Assembly (NCBI GenBank): GCA_001632435.1 | Contig: KV424120.1 | Location: forward strand, 1 to 44,204 | DNA: 44,204 bases | Source: Calocera cornea HHB12733 | Taxonomy: Eukaryota > Basidiomycota > Dacrymycetes > Dacrymycetales > Dacrymycetaceae | Reading direction: 5' to 3' | Part shown: in pieces, positions 9,123 to 20,593 of the stretch | How the letters are laid out: each line of letters starts with the position of its first letter | Numbering within the stretch: the stretch's first letter is position 1 | Made by a program: the position numbers and the translations under genes | Notes under the pieces: generated by a model | What the model saw: the letters and a program-made list of their open reading frames with translations, nothing else | What the model was told of the DNA's origin: nothing | Database searches by the model: none

Positions 9123-9845
9123 ATGTGCGACGACCTCATCGTAACCCACTTCTTCAAAGCATCCGTCAATGGCTCGACCAAGGTACTGACGGAAACTGCC
9201 GACGCACACGTCTTCGTCCAGAACGAGCCCCTTAACCAGCTCTGGATGTTCTTCCCAGCCGCTGTCCAGGCGAATCAGCTGGATGCCTGGCTGGACAAGC
9301 ACCTCTCGGACCATCCTGCTGGCAAGGGATTCAAGAGCTGGAGCTTCACTTCCTACAACAAGGACGCAGCCCTGAAGATGTATAAAGACTGGAACGCGGC
9401 TTCATTCGACGCCCTATATGAAATGCGCCTGCCCGCGCTGGGTCCAGGCTCGTCGCGCGACTCCTGCCCCATTGGCTACAACATCCGCAAGGACCCGACG
9501 TTTCTAAAGTCCCACGATCCGGACCACAGCTCCGACGCGTTCATTCAGGCAGAAACGACGCTGACCATCGTGGACGAGCGCTCCGGGCGGATTGCCGGCT
9601 TCGTGACCTACCTCGTGGACGCGGAGACGCAGCGTGTCTACATCTCGGCAATTGAGACCTTCCCGGATTTCCGACGACGCGGACTGGCGAAAGCTCTCAT
9701 GATGCGTTCCCTTGAGAGCGAGAAGGAAGGGTACACGATATGGCTCACTGTCTTCGCGGAGAACTTTGGTGCGGCGGCCTTGTATTTTGGCTTGGGGTTC
9801 AAGGTCCACAGATGCCTCTGGGTGGTTGGAGGTGCGAATCCATGA
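9123..9845 (+). CDS. GNAT-family N-acetyltransferase (paralogue B)
   Basis: Single exon of 240 residues starting MCDDLIVTHFF. It is a paralogue of the protein at 894-1634: both have the same start, TSYNKD/NTYNKD, LYEMRL, DPDH, a strand ending VYISAIE/IYISGLE, then FRRRGLAKAL (the CoA-binding loop and helix) and YFGLGF near the end. The family uses acetyl-CoA or a similar donor; the acceptor is unknown. The frame is open upstream of the chosen ATG, but the shared MCDDLI start favours 9123. It is divergent from CYS3 and convergent with the kinase gene ending at 9945, with only 99 bp between the two stops. Confidence 0.75.
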   Translation: MCDDLIVTHFFKASVNGSTKVLTETADAHVFVQNEPLNQLWMFFPAAVQANQLDAWLDKHLSDHPAGKGFKSWSFTSYNKDAALKMYKDWNAASFDALYEMRLPALGPGSSRDSCPIGYNIRKDPTFLKSHDPDHSSDAFIQAETTLTIVDERSGRIAGFVTYLVDAETQRVYISAIETFPDFRRRGLAKALMMRSLESEKEGYTIWLTVFAENFGAAALYFGLGFKVHRCLWVVGGANP

Positions 9846-9944
9846 ACCCCTCGTGTTGCAGATGGAGGGTTTCCGAGAACGTGGCACTGAATATATGTTG
9901 TGCGCGGGAATATTACAATGTAATGTCAAGAAGTGTCGTAATGT

Positions 9945-12174
9945 TCATGTGATCGTAACAAGCCGGTATCGTATCCTCCAAAATGTCAGCAACCCGGTGT
10001 GAACCCCCAATAGAATCGTCGAAGCCGTCAGGTTGTCGCTCAAGATATCGGCAGCCGCTAATCCAACCATCAAGAAGCCCTGCCAAGAGTCCAGGCGAAC
10101 CCACGGGCACAAGGCCGGGAACGTGACAATCTGTTCGGGCGTGAGCGAGAGTGGTACAGGGCAGGTCAATACTGCACACCTTGGCAACTAGAACGAAGAC
10201 CTTGAGTGCCTGCGTTGCCTTTCGTGCCTGCGTGCGTGTTACTCTTGGAGGTCGGAAGCGAACACGTCGGCGTTTGATGACCGGAGGTGGCGAAGACGGT
10301 GTTATGTCTTCAAAGACCGGCATCCCGTCTACCTCGTCCAGTGGCGTCTGTTCGCCGGAATTGTTTTCCAGCGCTCTGGGTGCCTCTAGTCTGCGAGGAT
10401 TGCGCATGGAAGGCGGTGAACGACGTGCTGCTCTTGCCTCGTCACTGCTCATGCGCCGCGGTCGCTTTGGTCTGGCTAGCTTGGTTGCCTGAATTGCCGA
10501 CAAGATCTGGTCTGTGCTTGGCCTCATCAACGGCTCTCGGGTTAAGAGACCCTCGAGCAGCCGCAGCAAGTACGACGGGATTCCCCGCACTGCGCACGCT
10601 TCTTCCATTTCCTCGGTGGCCATGAACCTATTGTGCTGTCAGCTATGGACATGACCGCAAGAATCAAGGTCGTACCCCGGATACGCAAGCACTTCAGACT
10701 CCAACTCGTCGACATCCCCTACCTGAGAATACGGCGATCTGAAGAAGATCATTGAATGAAGGATCATTCCCAACGACCAGAGATCGGCAGCTTTTGACGC
10801 TGGAATGTACGGAGGCTTGATCAGCTCGGGTGCCATGAATTCGAGCCTTGTTCCAGTCAGCGAACAGACAAGAGGAAAGATGCTCTGCTCACGTTCCAGT
10901 CTCTCCTGATCTTTCTCGCTTGGAATCCAGGACATCTTGAGAGTTGCCAAAGTCGGACAGCAGAGCTCGTGGTCTGGGGCAGAAATGAGCACTCAATGAA
11001 GTCGGTCCGGGCACGCTCACTCACGTGGAGGATTTTGGATCGTCGGTCAGCAGCACATTGGCTGGTTTGAGATCAAGATGTAAAATCGAGCGTTCGTGCT
11101 GCGACTTCCATTGAGCATCGAATACAACGAAGCGCAATAAGTTGCTCACCAGAAAGTTGAGGCCCTCCACCACATCTTGGAAGAGCTTCTCGATCTCATC
11201 CGGGCTCAGCAGGTGCACTGCCATCTTCCCTCGTTGAATCTCGCGTTGTCTGCGGGCCTTCAAATTTCGGATCTTGCCAGAATGGGATTCCGGAATTGAG
11301 GAGTTTGAGCTCGCAGGCGAGTCATCCGTGATGCCTTGTCGCATTGCCAGGAGGGTGTCCAGACTTCCTGCATCCGCGTACTGCATGAGGACGAAGAGCG
11401 TAGGCACTCGTTCTCCGAATGACGAGAATTGGAACGATTCGAGCCATGCGTGGTGATAAGTGACGATGTTCGGATGTCGCAGCGTCTCAAGTAATCGGAC
11501 CTGAATCGCGGTCAGGAAGAACTGGAGGGATCATTGAGTTGAGGTGCGCACCTCTCGCAGCGTACGCAATAGATATGAATGGGAGCGTCCGACGGCGATC
11601 TTCTTTACGGCGAAATATCCTGAGGGATGTTAGGGCAAGCTCTTCATTCCACAACCTGGAATTACCAAGCGGATTGCCGTCGAGCATATGCTATACGAGA
11701 ATAAGCATTCGTATTTAGCAACATAGCAGAGAAACTACTCACTTGGCATAGAAAGACAGTGCCATTCGCGCCCATCCCAAGCCGCCGCTCCTCTCGAAAG
11801 AAACTCTCGTAATACCCCTCTGCCAACGTCTCCTCTCCGAACTGTCGGCCCGAGCGCGACGGACTGCCTGGTGTGGAGTACGTCTCGTTTGTCATCGCCA
11901 AAAGATGGAAATAGTTGGACGCTCTTCGAGGAGTGTCCTCTTCCGTCGAGGTTGCATTGTGAGGTATTGGCTGGTGGCAGACGGGACATAGCTCGGGCAT
12001 ATCGACCTCATCGTAGTTGACGTCCGGGAGCTCCGTGATTGTGACGGCATGGGACAGGGGGTTGTAGAGGACGACCTGGCCATCTGACTGGAGGATCGGT
12101 CGCCAGATAGCGTTTGGGATAGCAACGAGAGCATTTGGAGGCGTGCCAGGCTGCTCGGAGGCCTCGGACGCCAT
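9945..12174 (-). CDS. Serine/threonine protein kinase, Iks1-like
   Basis: Nine exons: 12174-11743, 11690-11666, 11619-11552, 11500-11150, 11098-11025, 10973-10893, 10846-10676, 10627-10180 and 10130-9945; 611 residues. The N-terminus has a CPVCHQPIP zinc-ribbon-like pair of cysteines. The kinase domain follows: Gly loop LGMGANGTVFLC, VAIK-type lysine in YFAVKKI (about Lys158), HLDLKPANVLL catalytic loop, LSDFG, and FMAPELI. HxD is HLD. A Ser-rich insert lies between the hinge region and the catalytic loop. The C-terminal exon is hydrophobic (GFLMVGLAAADIL, LLGVHTGLLTFW) and suggests a membrane tail. This layout and the cysteine pair fit the poorly studied yeast kinase Iks1. Exon 2 is a 25-nt microexon. 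Family assignment is by pattern, not alignment. Confidence 0.82.
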
Positions 12175-12467
12175 AGGGTATGGAGAGTGCTGTTCTGGTC
12201 AGGGTCGCCGCTCATCGGGCCATGTCTGTCGGTGTGGTGGCGCAGGGGTGCGCGTGTTTGAGGGATACGCGTGTGTACAGCCTTCGTCCGACAGCGAGGC
12301 ATCCATTTTGCTGTCCGGCCCATTCATCCTCGCCGTCCCCCTTTCTCCTCTCCACCGTCGCTCTCTATCACTTACTATCGCTATCTGCATTAACTCACCC
12401 AGGCATCAGTCCCACCTGACCCTCTTTCCCACGACTCTCTCATCCCATCTCCTACGCTTGGTCCGTC

Positions 12468-13133
12468 ATGTCCACAACCCTCAGCCCGACAAGGGCCAGC
12501 AGCACCTCGTCCACCTCGACCGGCATCCCCCAGACCGCAGCAGCAGGCGGCCTCTCCTTCACCCAACCGCCCAACACCGCCGCCCCGTCCTTCTACAAAA
12601 TCGCGCCCGATAATGTCATCACCTTTGGCTGGAACTTCACCTCGCTGTATTCCACCCCAACCCACCTCACCATGTCCGCCGTTTGTTCCGCCAACGGCAA
12701 CACCTATCCTGTCGGCCCCACCAACGGCATCATTGATGGAAATGCGCGGAGCGTGACCTGGAACCCGTACGACTACAACCAGATACCCGGTGTGACCCCT
12801 CTGGCCGAAGCGAGCTACACACTGCATGTCTGGGATGAGAGAGGTCCGAACGTTGGCGCACAGCCCGGCCTGTTTAGCCCAAACGCTCAGATGACGTTCG
12901 CTCTGTACAAGCCGCAGTCGTACACTCCGATAGCTGGTGCGCAGCATCATGGTCTGCAGGCTAGAAGATGAACTAACATCGATCTAGATGGCTGGTCATG
13001 TACCGCCTGCAGCGGTGCGCTGGGCCTGGCGTCCAACCCCCTCTCCTTGGGACTGCTCGCTACCACAGTGGTGATGGTCGTCAGCGGCTGGCACCTGCTG
13101 CGCAATGGGTTCGGTGGTCAACGTGAGCGCTAG
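12468..13133 (+). CDS. Ser/Thr-rich membrane-anchored protein (DUF7137-like)
   Basis: Two exons: 12468-12936 and 12988-13133, 51-nt intron; 204 residues. A Ser/Thr-rich N-terminus is followed by a beta-rich globular block (FYKIAPDNVITFGWNFTSLY, VTWNPYDYNQIPG, SYTLHVWDERGPN) with Asn glycosylation sites. Near the C-terminus there is a CTAC pair and one hydrophobic segment (LGLLATTVVMVVSGW) followed by basic residues, so it is a type I single-pass membrane protein by topology. It resembles a conserved fungal family that I remember as DUF7137. I see no signal peptide at this start, which such topology would need, so an upstream exon may be missing. It is divergent from the kinase gene (293 bp). 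Confidence 0.68.
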
Positions 13134-13366
13134 TTAGATTGCAGCCGGACCGTCTGGACTTCCCTTGGCATGTCACCTCTCTTTCGCACGTACTCTCTCC
13201 CACGGACATCCCCTCTACACGGCATGTAACCTAGTCACGCATACACTTGCATATATCCGAGTCGAGCCACTCGCATCGTGAACTTTATTCATTCTTCCAT
13301 TGTTTGCTATTCGCACAAGTACACTAGATCCGAAGCTAGAAGAACACGAGCGTCCAAGAAGCCGGC

Positions 13367-15593
13367 TCAGCCGCCGAGCGACATGAGCGAGGCGACGAAT
13401 GTCGTGATCTGTGAAGAGATTCAGTCCTGGGACGTGATAAGCAATCGAATGTTCACGCACCAAGCGACCGCGAACATCGACGATATCCTCTGGCACCAGG
13501 AAGATGAGACAGTTCATCTTGCGGGCAATGGAGATGGCAAGTTTAGCTAGAGTACGAGTCAGCACAAGTCCGCTTGGCTCTCGGAGAGGTGCGAACCATT
13601 AAGTCGGGATTCTTCGTATTCCTTGGGCGGTGAATGGACGAGGTTATAGTCAACGTAGCCTGGCTTGATAGCATCGAGAAGATCCAGGAGGAAGAGGGCG
13701 CTGCTCAGACTCGGGTCCTTGAAGCTCCTCATCCTCGACGTCTTTCCGGCCGCAGAGACCTTATCGTTGGCCCACTTAAGAATCTGCGAGTCGGACACGC
13801 CCTTGCCATCCTTGCTTAGCGAGGCGAGCGTCTTGTCGATGTTGAGCCGCATAAGCTGCCAAACCAGACCGAGGACGAGTGTTCGCTTCCCGTCGACGAT
13901 ATCAGACCCTTGGATGCCGACGATATGCATCTTGTTGGCCACGGCAAGGTCGACGGCGTAGTTAGTGTTTTCAACCGCCTTGAATCGAGAGAGGGGCTGT
14001 TTGCGGGAGACACGCCTCCAGGCGACTGAGCCTGGGATGATCTTGTCGAACGCTTGCAGAATAATCAAGCCATCCTACATAGCGATCAGAGAGCATTCCC
14101 GTCCCAGTGTTGTATGCATTTACCTTCAGATCCTCGAAGAGGTTGTTGACACCGGGATCAACGTCCAAGCTGTTGAGCCACAGAGTGAACACACGCGCCT
14201 CGCGCTCGCCTTCAGCGTCGAAGTCCTCGATCGGCGGCGGCGCCTCGGCCTCCTCAAGGGGTGCAAGCCCCGGCCAAGTGTTGAACAGGTTGGCGACGAA
14301 AGCAAGGTTGAGACGAGGGTTGCCGGAGACCATGGAGCCAGGAGTGAGATATTTGCGGCATCCGATGCGGTCAGCGTTCTGCAGCACCATTTCCGCCCTC
14401 TGGTGCAGATCCCGTTCCTGAAGAGGTGCACGCGAGCATTCGTCCGGCTTCAGCTGGTTCAACAGCACAGCGTAGTTCTCGCCATCGCTAACATCCTTGC
14501 TGAAGTTGTTGACCCTATCACGTTGCATGAGATATAGCACACGGCGAAAAGAGCACTTCAACATACCGTCTCTGCCATCCAGCGTTTTTAAGATGGTAGT
14601 TGAACCAACGAAGCAAGATTTGATCGGGTGGTAGGCGTAGGAACGCCTCCAGGGTTTCATCGTCTTCCAAGAGTCGGTAGAGCTCAGGATGGATCTTGAT
14701 GTCGACACGACTGAGCAGGCCCTTTCGAATAATCTGCCAAATGAGACCCAGAATGAGATGCTCGCGCCCCTCTGCGAGGTCGGTCGGGCCAATGTTGACG
14801 ACGCTGCAGCCAATACCCTTCGCGGAGGTGATGACGATGTTGTTGTTCTCGGTGATCTGGAAAGCGTTCAAAGGGCGCGGCTTCCCACCGGTCTTGGATG
14901 GCGTTGGCTTGTTCAGCACACGTTCGTCGATGGTGTCAGGTACAGAATCGTTGATTAGCTTGCAGAGAATGAGACCGTCTGTCGAAGAAAGTTAGCATGT
15001 GATAAGACCTCCGGCATATATGCGACCCACCTGTGCACTCGTCGAAAAGCTGCATGGTATCTGTCGGTATGGGAAGGCGGTCACCAACATCCTTATCCCC
15101 GGCAAGTACACCGTTGATGTGGTTGGTGAATTCGCTGCGTTCGTCCTCGTTGATGGTGTGACTGACGTTCGCGTTCGATCCTCGCACTGTCACCTTGCCC
15201 TTGCTCGTAGCGAGGAGATGGTCGCCCTTGTGACTTCGCAGCTTGGCCATAAGCTACAAGAGGTGTGAATACCATGCTGAGAGAAACGGAAGAGATAGGA
15301 GACACACCTCGACCCAGTCCTCCAACTCAACCTTTCCACTTGCATCCACCGAGACCGTCTTCAGTGTCTCCCTCGCTTCGTCATATGATGCGTCTCCGCT
15401 CGCCTGGACAGCCCCAAGGATATGAGCCTGGTTAACACGCCCAGGCGTGTCCGTTTCAATTTGACTGCGCCAACTTGTCAGTACGCTTGCAGGTCGTCTC
15501 GGCCGAAGCAACTCACTTGAAGCGGTTGATGAGATCGAACATCTCCTCCTGGGTCACCTGCGGGTACTTCTTCTGCAGCCTAATTGCCTGCAT
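13367..15593 (-). CDS. SAC6: Fimbrin / plastin, actin-bundling protein
   Basis: Eight exons: 15593-15517, 15464-15308, 15253-15031, 14978-14567, 14514-14124, 14074-13597, 13546-13461 and 13408-13367; 621 residues, close to yeast Sac6. The N-terminus (KKYPQVTQEEMFDLINRF, then VDASGKVELEDWVE) is an EF-hand-like regulatory region. Four calponin-homology domains follow as two actin-binding modules. CH repeats are visible as DGLILCKLINDSVPDTID, NIGPTDLAEGREHLILGLIW, VNNFSKDVSDGENYAVLLN, ARVFTLWLNSL, DGKRTLVLGLVWQLMR and ISIARKMNCLIFLVPEDIVD. Fimbrin bundles actin in endocytic patches and cables. Intron 6 uses a GTTCGC donor. A TATATA at 15644-15649 lies about 51 nt upstream of the start codon. Very confident family call. 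Confidence 0.95.
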
Positions 15594-15995
15594 ATTGAGA
15601 GTGTCGTCGTTTGTGAGTGAGGGGGAAAAGAGTGAGAGGGTACTATATAGCTAAGCACGCGGTGCGCCCTCGAGACGGGATGGCTGTGCAGGCATGGAAT
15701 CACGACGTCAGCGGTCACGTGCCCACCTGCATTCCATCTGCACCTGCTCGAAGTAAGCGTCACACCTACCTCTCGTCGGGATCTCTTCTCGCCTCTCTTT
15801 AAGCATGTTTGGAAAGTCGCTCCAGTGATCTTTGCGGCACTCCGAGACTTTGATTTCAGAATATATCCTTTCGTCCCTACTCTATGACAAATAGAACAAC
15901 CGTTGTTCTCCCGCTGCGAATGGGGACAGCCCGGTACATGAACCATTAAAATATGAAAGATGCAACATAATAAGAACCGTATCCTACACAACCGC
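15594..15995. promoter_or_regulatory. Fimbrin promoter / ammonium transporter 3' flank
   Basis: 402 bp between the fimbrin start and the ammonium transporter stop, both on the minus strand. CTATATAG at 15643-15650 is a TATA-like element on the fimbrin side. Frames open through it on both strands are shadows of neighbouring exons. Confidence 0.5.
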
Positions 15996-17591
15996 TCATG
16001 CTGCGGCGGCTGGGACGGACTTTTCGGTTGTCTCACCGGATCCGTTGTCGGCAGCGGTAGCGGCCTTGTAAGGCGCCGGGGGAACACCCTCAGAGAGACT
16101 CTCGGGCTCAGGCTTGTAGCCCAGCTCGGCCTCCACTCCAACGTAGTCGTAGGCGAACTCACCCATCTCAGCATCATCGATGCCAATGATCTCGGCCTCC
16201 TCATCGGAGAGGCGCAGGCGCAGACCGGGGATGAAGTGCATGATCCAGAGGATGATGGTGGTCATGACGAAGGAGTAGGACATGCCGGAAACGGAGTCAG
16301 CGAGCTGGATACCGAGCTGGCGGTAGTTGTGATCGAGCCAGCCACCGGGGATAACGGTGATACCATCGAAGGCGGCGACAGATGCCTGGGCGAACAGGCC
16401 GGTGAGCAGGTTACCGATAACACCACCGATAGCATGGGAGGCGTAGATATCGAGGGCATCGTCGTACTTGAAGATGAACTTGAGCTTGGTGGCAAAATTG
16501 CAGCCGACACCCGCGCAGACACCGTAGAGGACAGCAGCGGGGGACCCGACGAAACCAGAAGCGGGGGTGATGGCGACAAGGCCGGCAATAGCGCCGGAAC
16601 AGAAGCCAACGACGGACCACTTGCGCTCCAGACGCCAATCGAGGAGCATCCAGGTAAGACCCGCAACGGACGCGGCCAGGTTGGTTACGATGCAAGCCTG
16701 GATGGCACGGAGGTTGGCCGCGAGCGCGGAACCACCGTTGAAGCCGAACCAGCCGAACCAGAGGAACACCGTGCCGAGGACGACGTAGGTAGTGTTGTGG
16801 GGCTTGTAAGCGAGGCGCTCAGTGCCGTAGCCGCGACGCTTGCCGAGGTAAATGGAGATGGCGAGACCAGCCGTACCGGAGCTGATGTGCACGGGCGTGC
16901 CTCCAGCGAAGTCGAGGCCACCGAGGATGAAGACCCAGCCGTTGGGGTTCCAGGTCCAGCATGCAATGGGGTCGTAGACGATGGTGGACCAAACGAAAAC
17001 GAAGACGATCAAGGGGCCAAGGCGGGAGCGCTCAGCGACGGCACCAATGGCGAGGATCGGGGTGATGGCCGCGAACATCAACTGGTAAACGCAGAAGAGA
17101 ATGGCAGGGATCTTGGAAGAGCCGACGGAAGGTTGATCCAGAACCTTCATCAGACCGAAATGCCTGAGATTGCCGATATAGGGGCCAGCAGTCTCGCTGA
17201 ACGCGAGGGAGTACCCCCAGAAGAACCACTAGTGACGTTGTCAGGAACCAAGTTCAGGCTGATTCTGCCGTATGGACTGACCTGGAACGAGACGACAGCG
17301 AGCGTCATCATCGACAAGTAGATCATCGAGAGCGCGTTCTTTCTCCGGAGGAGGCCGGAGTAGAAGTAGCCAACACCGGGAATCATGATCCACACGAGAG
17401 CGGTGGCAGCGATGATCCACGCAATGTCACCGGGGTTGTAGACAACCTCGGCATCATTGTAGTAGGCAATGATGGAGCCAGCTGAAACGCCAGCGTCAGA
17501 GACGCTCTCGAGAGGGAACTGCGCCGCGGGAAGACTTACAGGCATCGTAGGTGATGTTGGGACCGGGCAATCCCGACTCGGGGAGGGACAT
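15996..17591 (-). CDS. Ammonium transporter (AMT/MEP/Rh family, Mep2-type)
   Basis: Three exons: 17591-17540, 17481-17282 and 17228-15996; 494 residues, the usual length. Start MSLPESGLPGPNITYDASG is followed by about eleven hydrophobic helices. Family hallmarks are GVGYFYSGLLRRKNALSM, WNPNGWVFILGGLDFAGGTP, WFGWFGFNGGS and DIYASHAIGGVIGNLLTG. Both pore histidines are present (about His198 in VHISSG and His349 in ASHAIGG); fungal Mep1/Mep3 types usually have Glu at the first position, so this is Mep2-type. The protein imports ammonium at the plasma membrane, and Mep2-type members also signal filamentous growth in other fungi. The cytoplasmic tail is Glu/Pro/Ala-rich. Upstream DNA carries several GATA motifs, suggesting nitrogen catabolite control. 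Codon bias is strong, as expected for a highly expressed gene. Confidence 0.95.
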
Positions 17592-19902
17592 GGCTGTCGG
17601 TCAACGAGGGAGAGTGAGGAGGGGGAGGAGAGGGGTGGGGAAGAGTGAGGAGAGGGATGAGGATGCGTGTGGGTCGAGCTGATAAAGGATCGAGCTGCTG
17701 GGCAGGCTTGGCGCTAGTCTCTCTCTCCCTTGTGGTTTGGTCGGGCCATGACTGCCGAGCAGAAATTCATCTCCAATTGGAGTCAGTGCTGGTAGCCACC
17801 CCTGGGATGGATAAAATTTTCTGGCAACAGGAGGAGGTCGGCCAATTTCCTGTTTTATCCACGGTCGCGTCCGCACCGCAAAGGCACGAGCTGATGCATC
17901 GGGCGAGGGCGCGCGCGTCTCAGACACGCGACTGGGAAGATAAGAAGATAAGCACCACGCGTTTAATTGGCTGTGTCCGGTTGGTCCCAAGCACTTACCA
18001 CTCTGCTTCTTCAGACCCTTATTCAGTCAGCGCCGCTCAGAAAGTCTTGGCTCGTCCCGAATTGCTCCCGGGTAAGCATACGTCCGGAACCGAATCTTCT
18101 TCCCGCCGCCGCCCACCGCCTGCCGTACGACGTGCCGTAGGCTGTCGGAGAGTCTCGCACAGCCCACCCCCTTCCAGGCACCCAAACTCGAAACGGCCCG
18201 ACCGTGCAGTACCGAGTCACAGTGGAGCGAGTGGAGTTAGGGCTCGATATCGAGCAAGCAAGCTGTCTCATTGCCGTGCTTATGTAGACGCTGACTGGCT
18301 TCAAGACCGTAACGGCCCATAACCGAAGGCAGGTCGGAGAGAGCGCCGACTCCGAGCTGTTTGGCCACAAAGTGAATTGACAGTCTTGTGCCTGACTTTC
18401 ATTACTTAGTGGCGATGATAAGCATTGGACATGTTATTTGTCCGAATAACCCGACGCCGACAAATATCAGCTCACGCATCCGGCGGACCCTTTCCACTTC
18501 CTGGGTTGGGCATCGCAGACCTGTTACTGGTGCGGCGGAAAATTTGTTGATAGGGTGCCGGCCACAACAATGAATGCTCTTGTACCGTTCATATAGAATG
18601 ACGTGCTCCAGTATTAGAGAACAGATACGTGGCGGTGTATTACAGGATTCATAAGAGGCATAATCCTCTTTCCCTGACCTAATCGGACCGCCTATCTCGG
18701 TTTATATTGAGAATGGGGTTATTTGCAAACTGCCTGCTATTTCCCGCAGTGATTGCCAAGCCCGTGCCCTCCTGATCTTCACTGTATTGGAGCGGGTCTC
18801 GTGCGCATTGTCATGATTGTTTTCCGACAATGCCGCCTGCTCCGGCTCTTGGCTCTTCCTCCCTTATTCTCCCCAAAGCCCGCCTCTAACCCGCGCGACG
18901 CCAAGCCGGCATGCCCCACATTCCGACGTCCACTGTTGGTCTTGGTCCCGACCCTGTTGGTTGGAACGAGAATAGACTTCTTGTGTCTGCGGGCTCCACA
19001 TGGCAGCAAGATAAGGGTGCTGATTTCTGACAGCGCAGTCCCTGCATAACGACAAGGGGCTTGAGAGCTAACACCTTCCCTGGAACTCGCAAGCAGCAAC
19101 GCGCAAATTTTCGGCACAGCTGGCAAGAAAGAGCGCCCCGTGCATTACTGTGAGCACGACATCGAAAACAAAGACATCGTTCCGCAGAAGACTGTTCGAA
19201 ACAGCGGAGCGCTCATATGAGACGCCCTCCGCAGCATGCGTGCCACCGTTATCAGCGCTAGTTGCAATGTATCATGAGTGTTTTGTGCCTGGAATGATGG
19301 CTCGACGAGACGGCCGACAGAGCATCGCCGTTGAGGGCGGTGTCGGGGGAACATCTCCGTTCCCAACATGGACTGTTGCAAACTTTCTTGCAAATTTTCC
19401 CTCGCTCCTTGTTGAGCTTTCGTCGTTGACCAGCTCGATGAACGACCATGCTTGCAAGACACGCGCGCCCCACTCGTCGCCCCATCCCCTCCAGCACCGC
19501 GTCTGTACCCCGCATCCCTTTTCGGATGCAATGATGTGTCCACATCTATTGCCTGATGGTGGGGAAACGAGTGGCAGACAGACAGTACCTCTGCACATGA
19601 TCATGCAACACGACAATTGTCAGAAACACGGACCAGGAGCACGTGATGCGCTGGGTAGTCTCCGCAGACTCCGCAGACTCCGCACAATAAGTGCGGCAAA
19701 TCAACATCAACGCCACGATGTTATTAGACTCTTCGAGTATGTTGATATGTTACAGTGCAAATATGTGGGTAAGAAGTCCTTTGAGAGTGGGTGGCCGACA
19801 CCTCTTGGATTTCCGCTGAAATGGCTACGAGATTTCCGCGCGGGTCGTCCAATGGCGATTCCAATGGTAGCTCGCCTTTTGACCGTCGTACAGCAACATC
19901 GG
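17592..19902. other. Long intergenic region, ammonium transporter upstream DNA
   Basis: 2.3 kb with no gene that I can support. It holds GATA-type motifs (annotated separately) near the transporter, and a 9-bp repeat (GACTCCGCA-like, three copies) at about 19658-19684. An open frame of 284 codons (19150-20004, plus strand) has no recognisable domain and overlaps the last exon of the small membrane protein on the other strand, so I left it out. An unannotated non-coding transcript is possible but not visible. Confidence 0.5.
17810..18422. promoter_or_regulatory. GATA-factor motif cluster upstream of ammonium transporter
   Basis: Two GATAAG words lie 2 bp apart at 17939-17944 and 17947-17952, about 350-360 bp upstream of the start codon. 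A further GATAAG is at 18417-18422 and weaker GATAAA-type words at 17681 and 17810. Paired GATA sites are the known targets of AreA/Gln3-type regulators of nitrogen genes. The motif positions are seen directly; the function is inferred. Confidence 0.5.
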
Positions 19903-20345
19903 TCAGAGCTCGTTGTGCCGCCGTGTTGCCGCCGGAAGTGCACCACGAACGAGCAGCGTTCTGCCCCCATTCAGAGTCTCGGTGATGCTAGACACGACCA
20001 TTAGGTTTCAAGAGGAGCGAATGCCGAGGTACAGACGTACATCGGGGATGCGGCGGGCCGGTACTTGAATTCGGCCGAGTATCTGGCTGGGTGATTAGCA
20101 CAACCCACGCCGTTATCACATCCGTATGCACCTCACCGGTCAGCATAGACGACCTTTGGACTGAGGGACCTGCCGACGTCCTTGAGGAGCCAGACGAGGC
20201 CGGCGAGGAGGAGGATGAAGAGGACGAGCAGGACACGTTTCCACCAGGGCACGGATGGTTGGTGGAATCGCTCGTCGACCACCTGGAGGTCTGTCGCGTC
20301 GTCATCGGTGACGGTAGAGACCGGCTCGTAGTCGTTGGCTGGCAT
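19903..20345 (-). CDS. Small single-pass membrane protein, conserved fungal type
   Basis: Three exons: 20345-20137, 20082-20041 and 19987-19903, introns 54 and 53 nt; 111 residues. The N-terminal ~33 residues are acidic and hydrophilic. A membrane segment follows at residues 37-54 (RVLLVLFILLLAGLVWLL), preceded by WWKR. The C-terminal part reads YSAEFKYRPAASPIITETL then GGRTLLVRGALP, which matches my memory of a small conserved basidiomycete protein of unknown function. Two acceptors 4 nt apart are possible at exon 2; the downstream one gives the conserved-looking reading. The last intron starts inside an in-frame readable stretch, so an unspliced form would end a few codons later with a different tail. 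Confidence 0.65.
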
Positions 20346-20593
20346 AACTTGGTGTGTGGATGAAGGAAGATGGACGCGTCTGTGGACGGCAATGAGGGAC
20401 GCGCTGGCGGGTGTGGGTGGAAGCAAAACGCGATGGCGGGGATGAGCCCTGGCTGACGTGTGGCACTGCGGGCAGGCCGGGCAGTGAGGGTGAGGTTGAA
20501 TGGCGGTGGACGGTGATTGAGAATATCAGAAGCGCATCTCATCAGCATACACGCTAGGCGTCCGCACCCCAATTGGCTGACATCCAACACACG

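Noticed and set aside
15554..16204. Minus-strand frame of 216 codons spanning fimbrin exon 1 and the transporter end
   Set aside because: It is in another frame than both real genes and crosses their intergenic spacer.
15960..17321. Plus-strand open frame of 453 codons opposite the ammonium transporter
   Set aside because: It is the mirror of a strongly codon-biased gene; the product is Gly/Glu/Asp-rich with no domain, whereas the minus strand gives a perfect transporter.
19150..20004. Plus-strand open frame of 284 codons
   Set aside because: No domain, odd composition, and it overlaps the splice-supported last exon of the small membrane protein on the other strand. Not excluded if transcribed.
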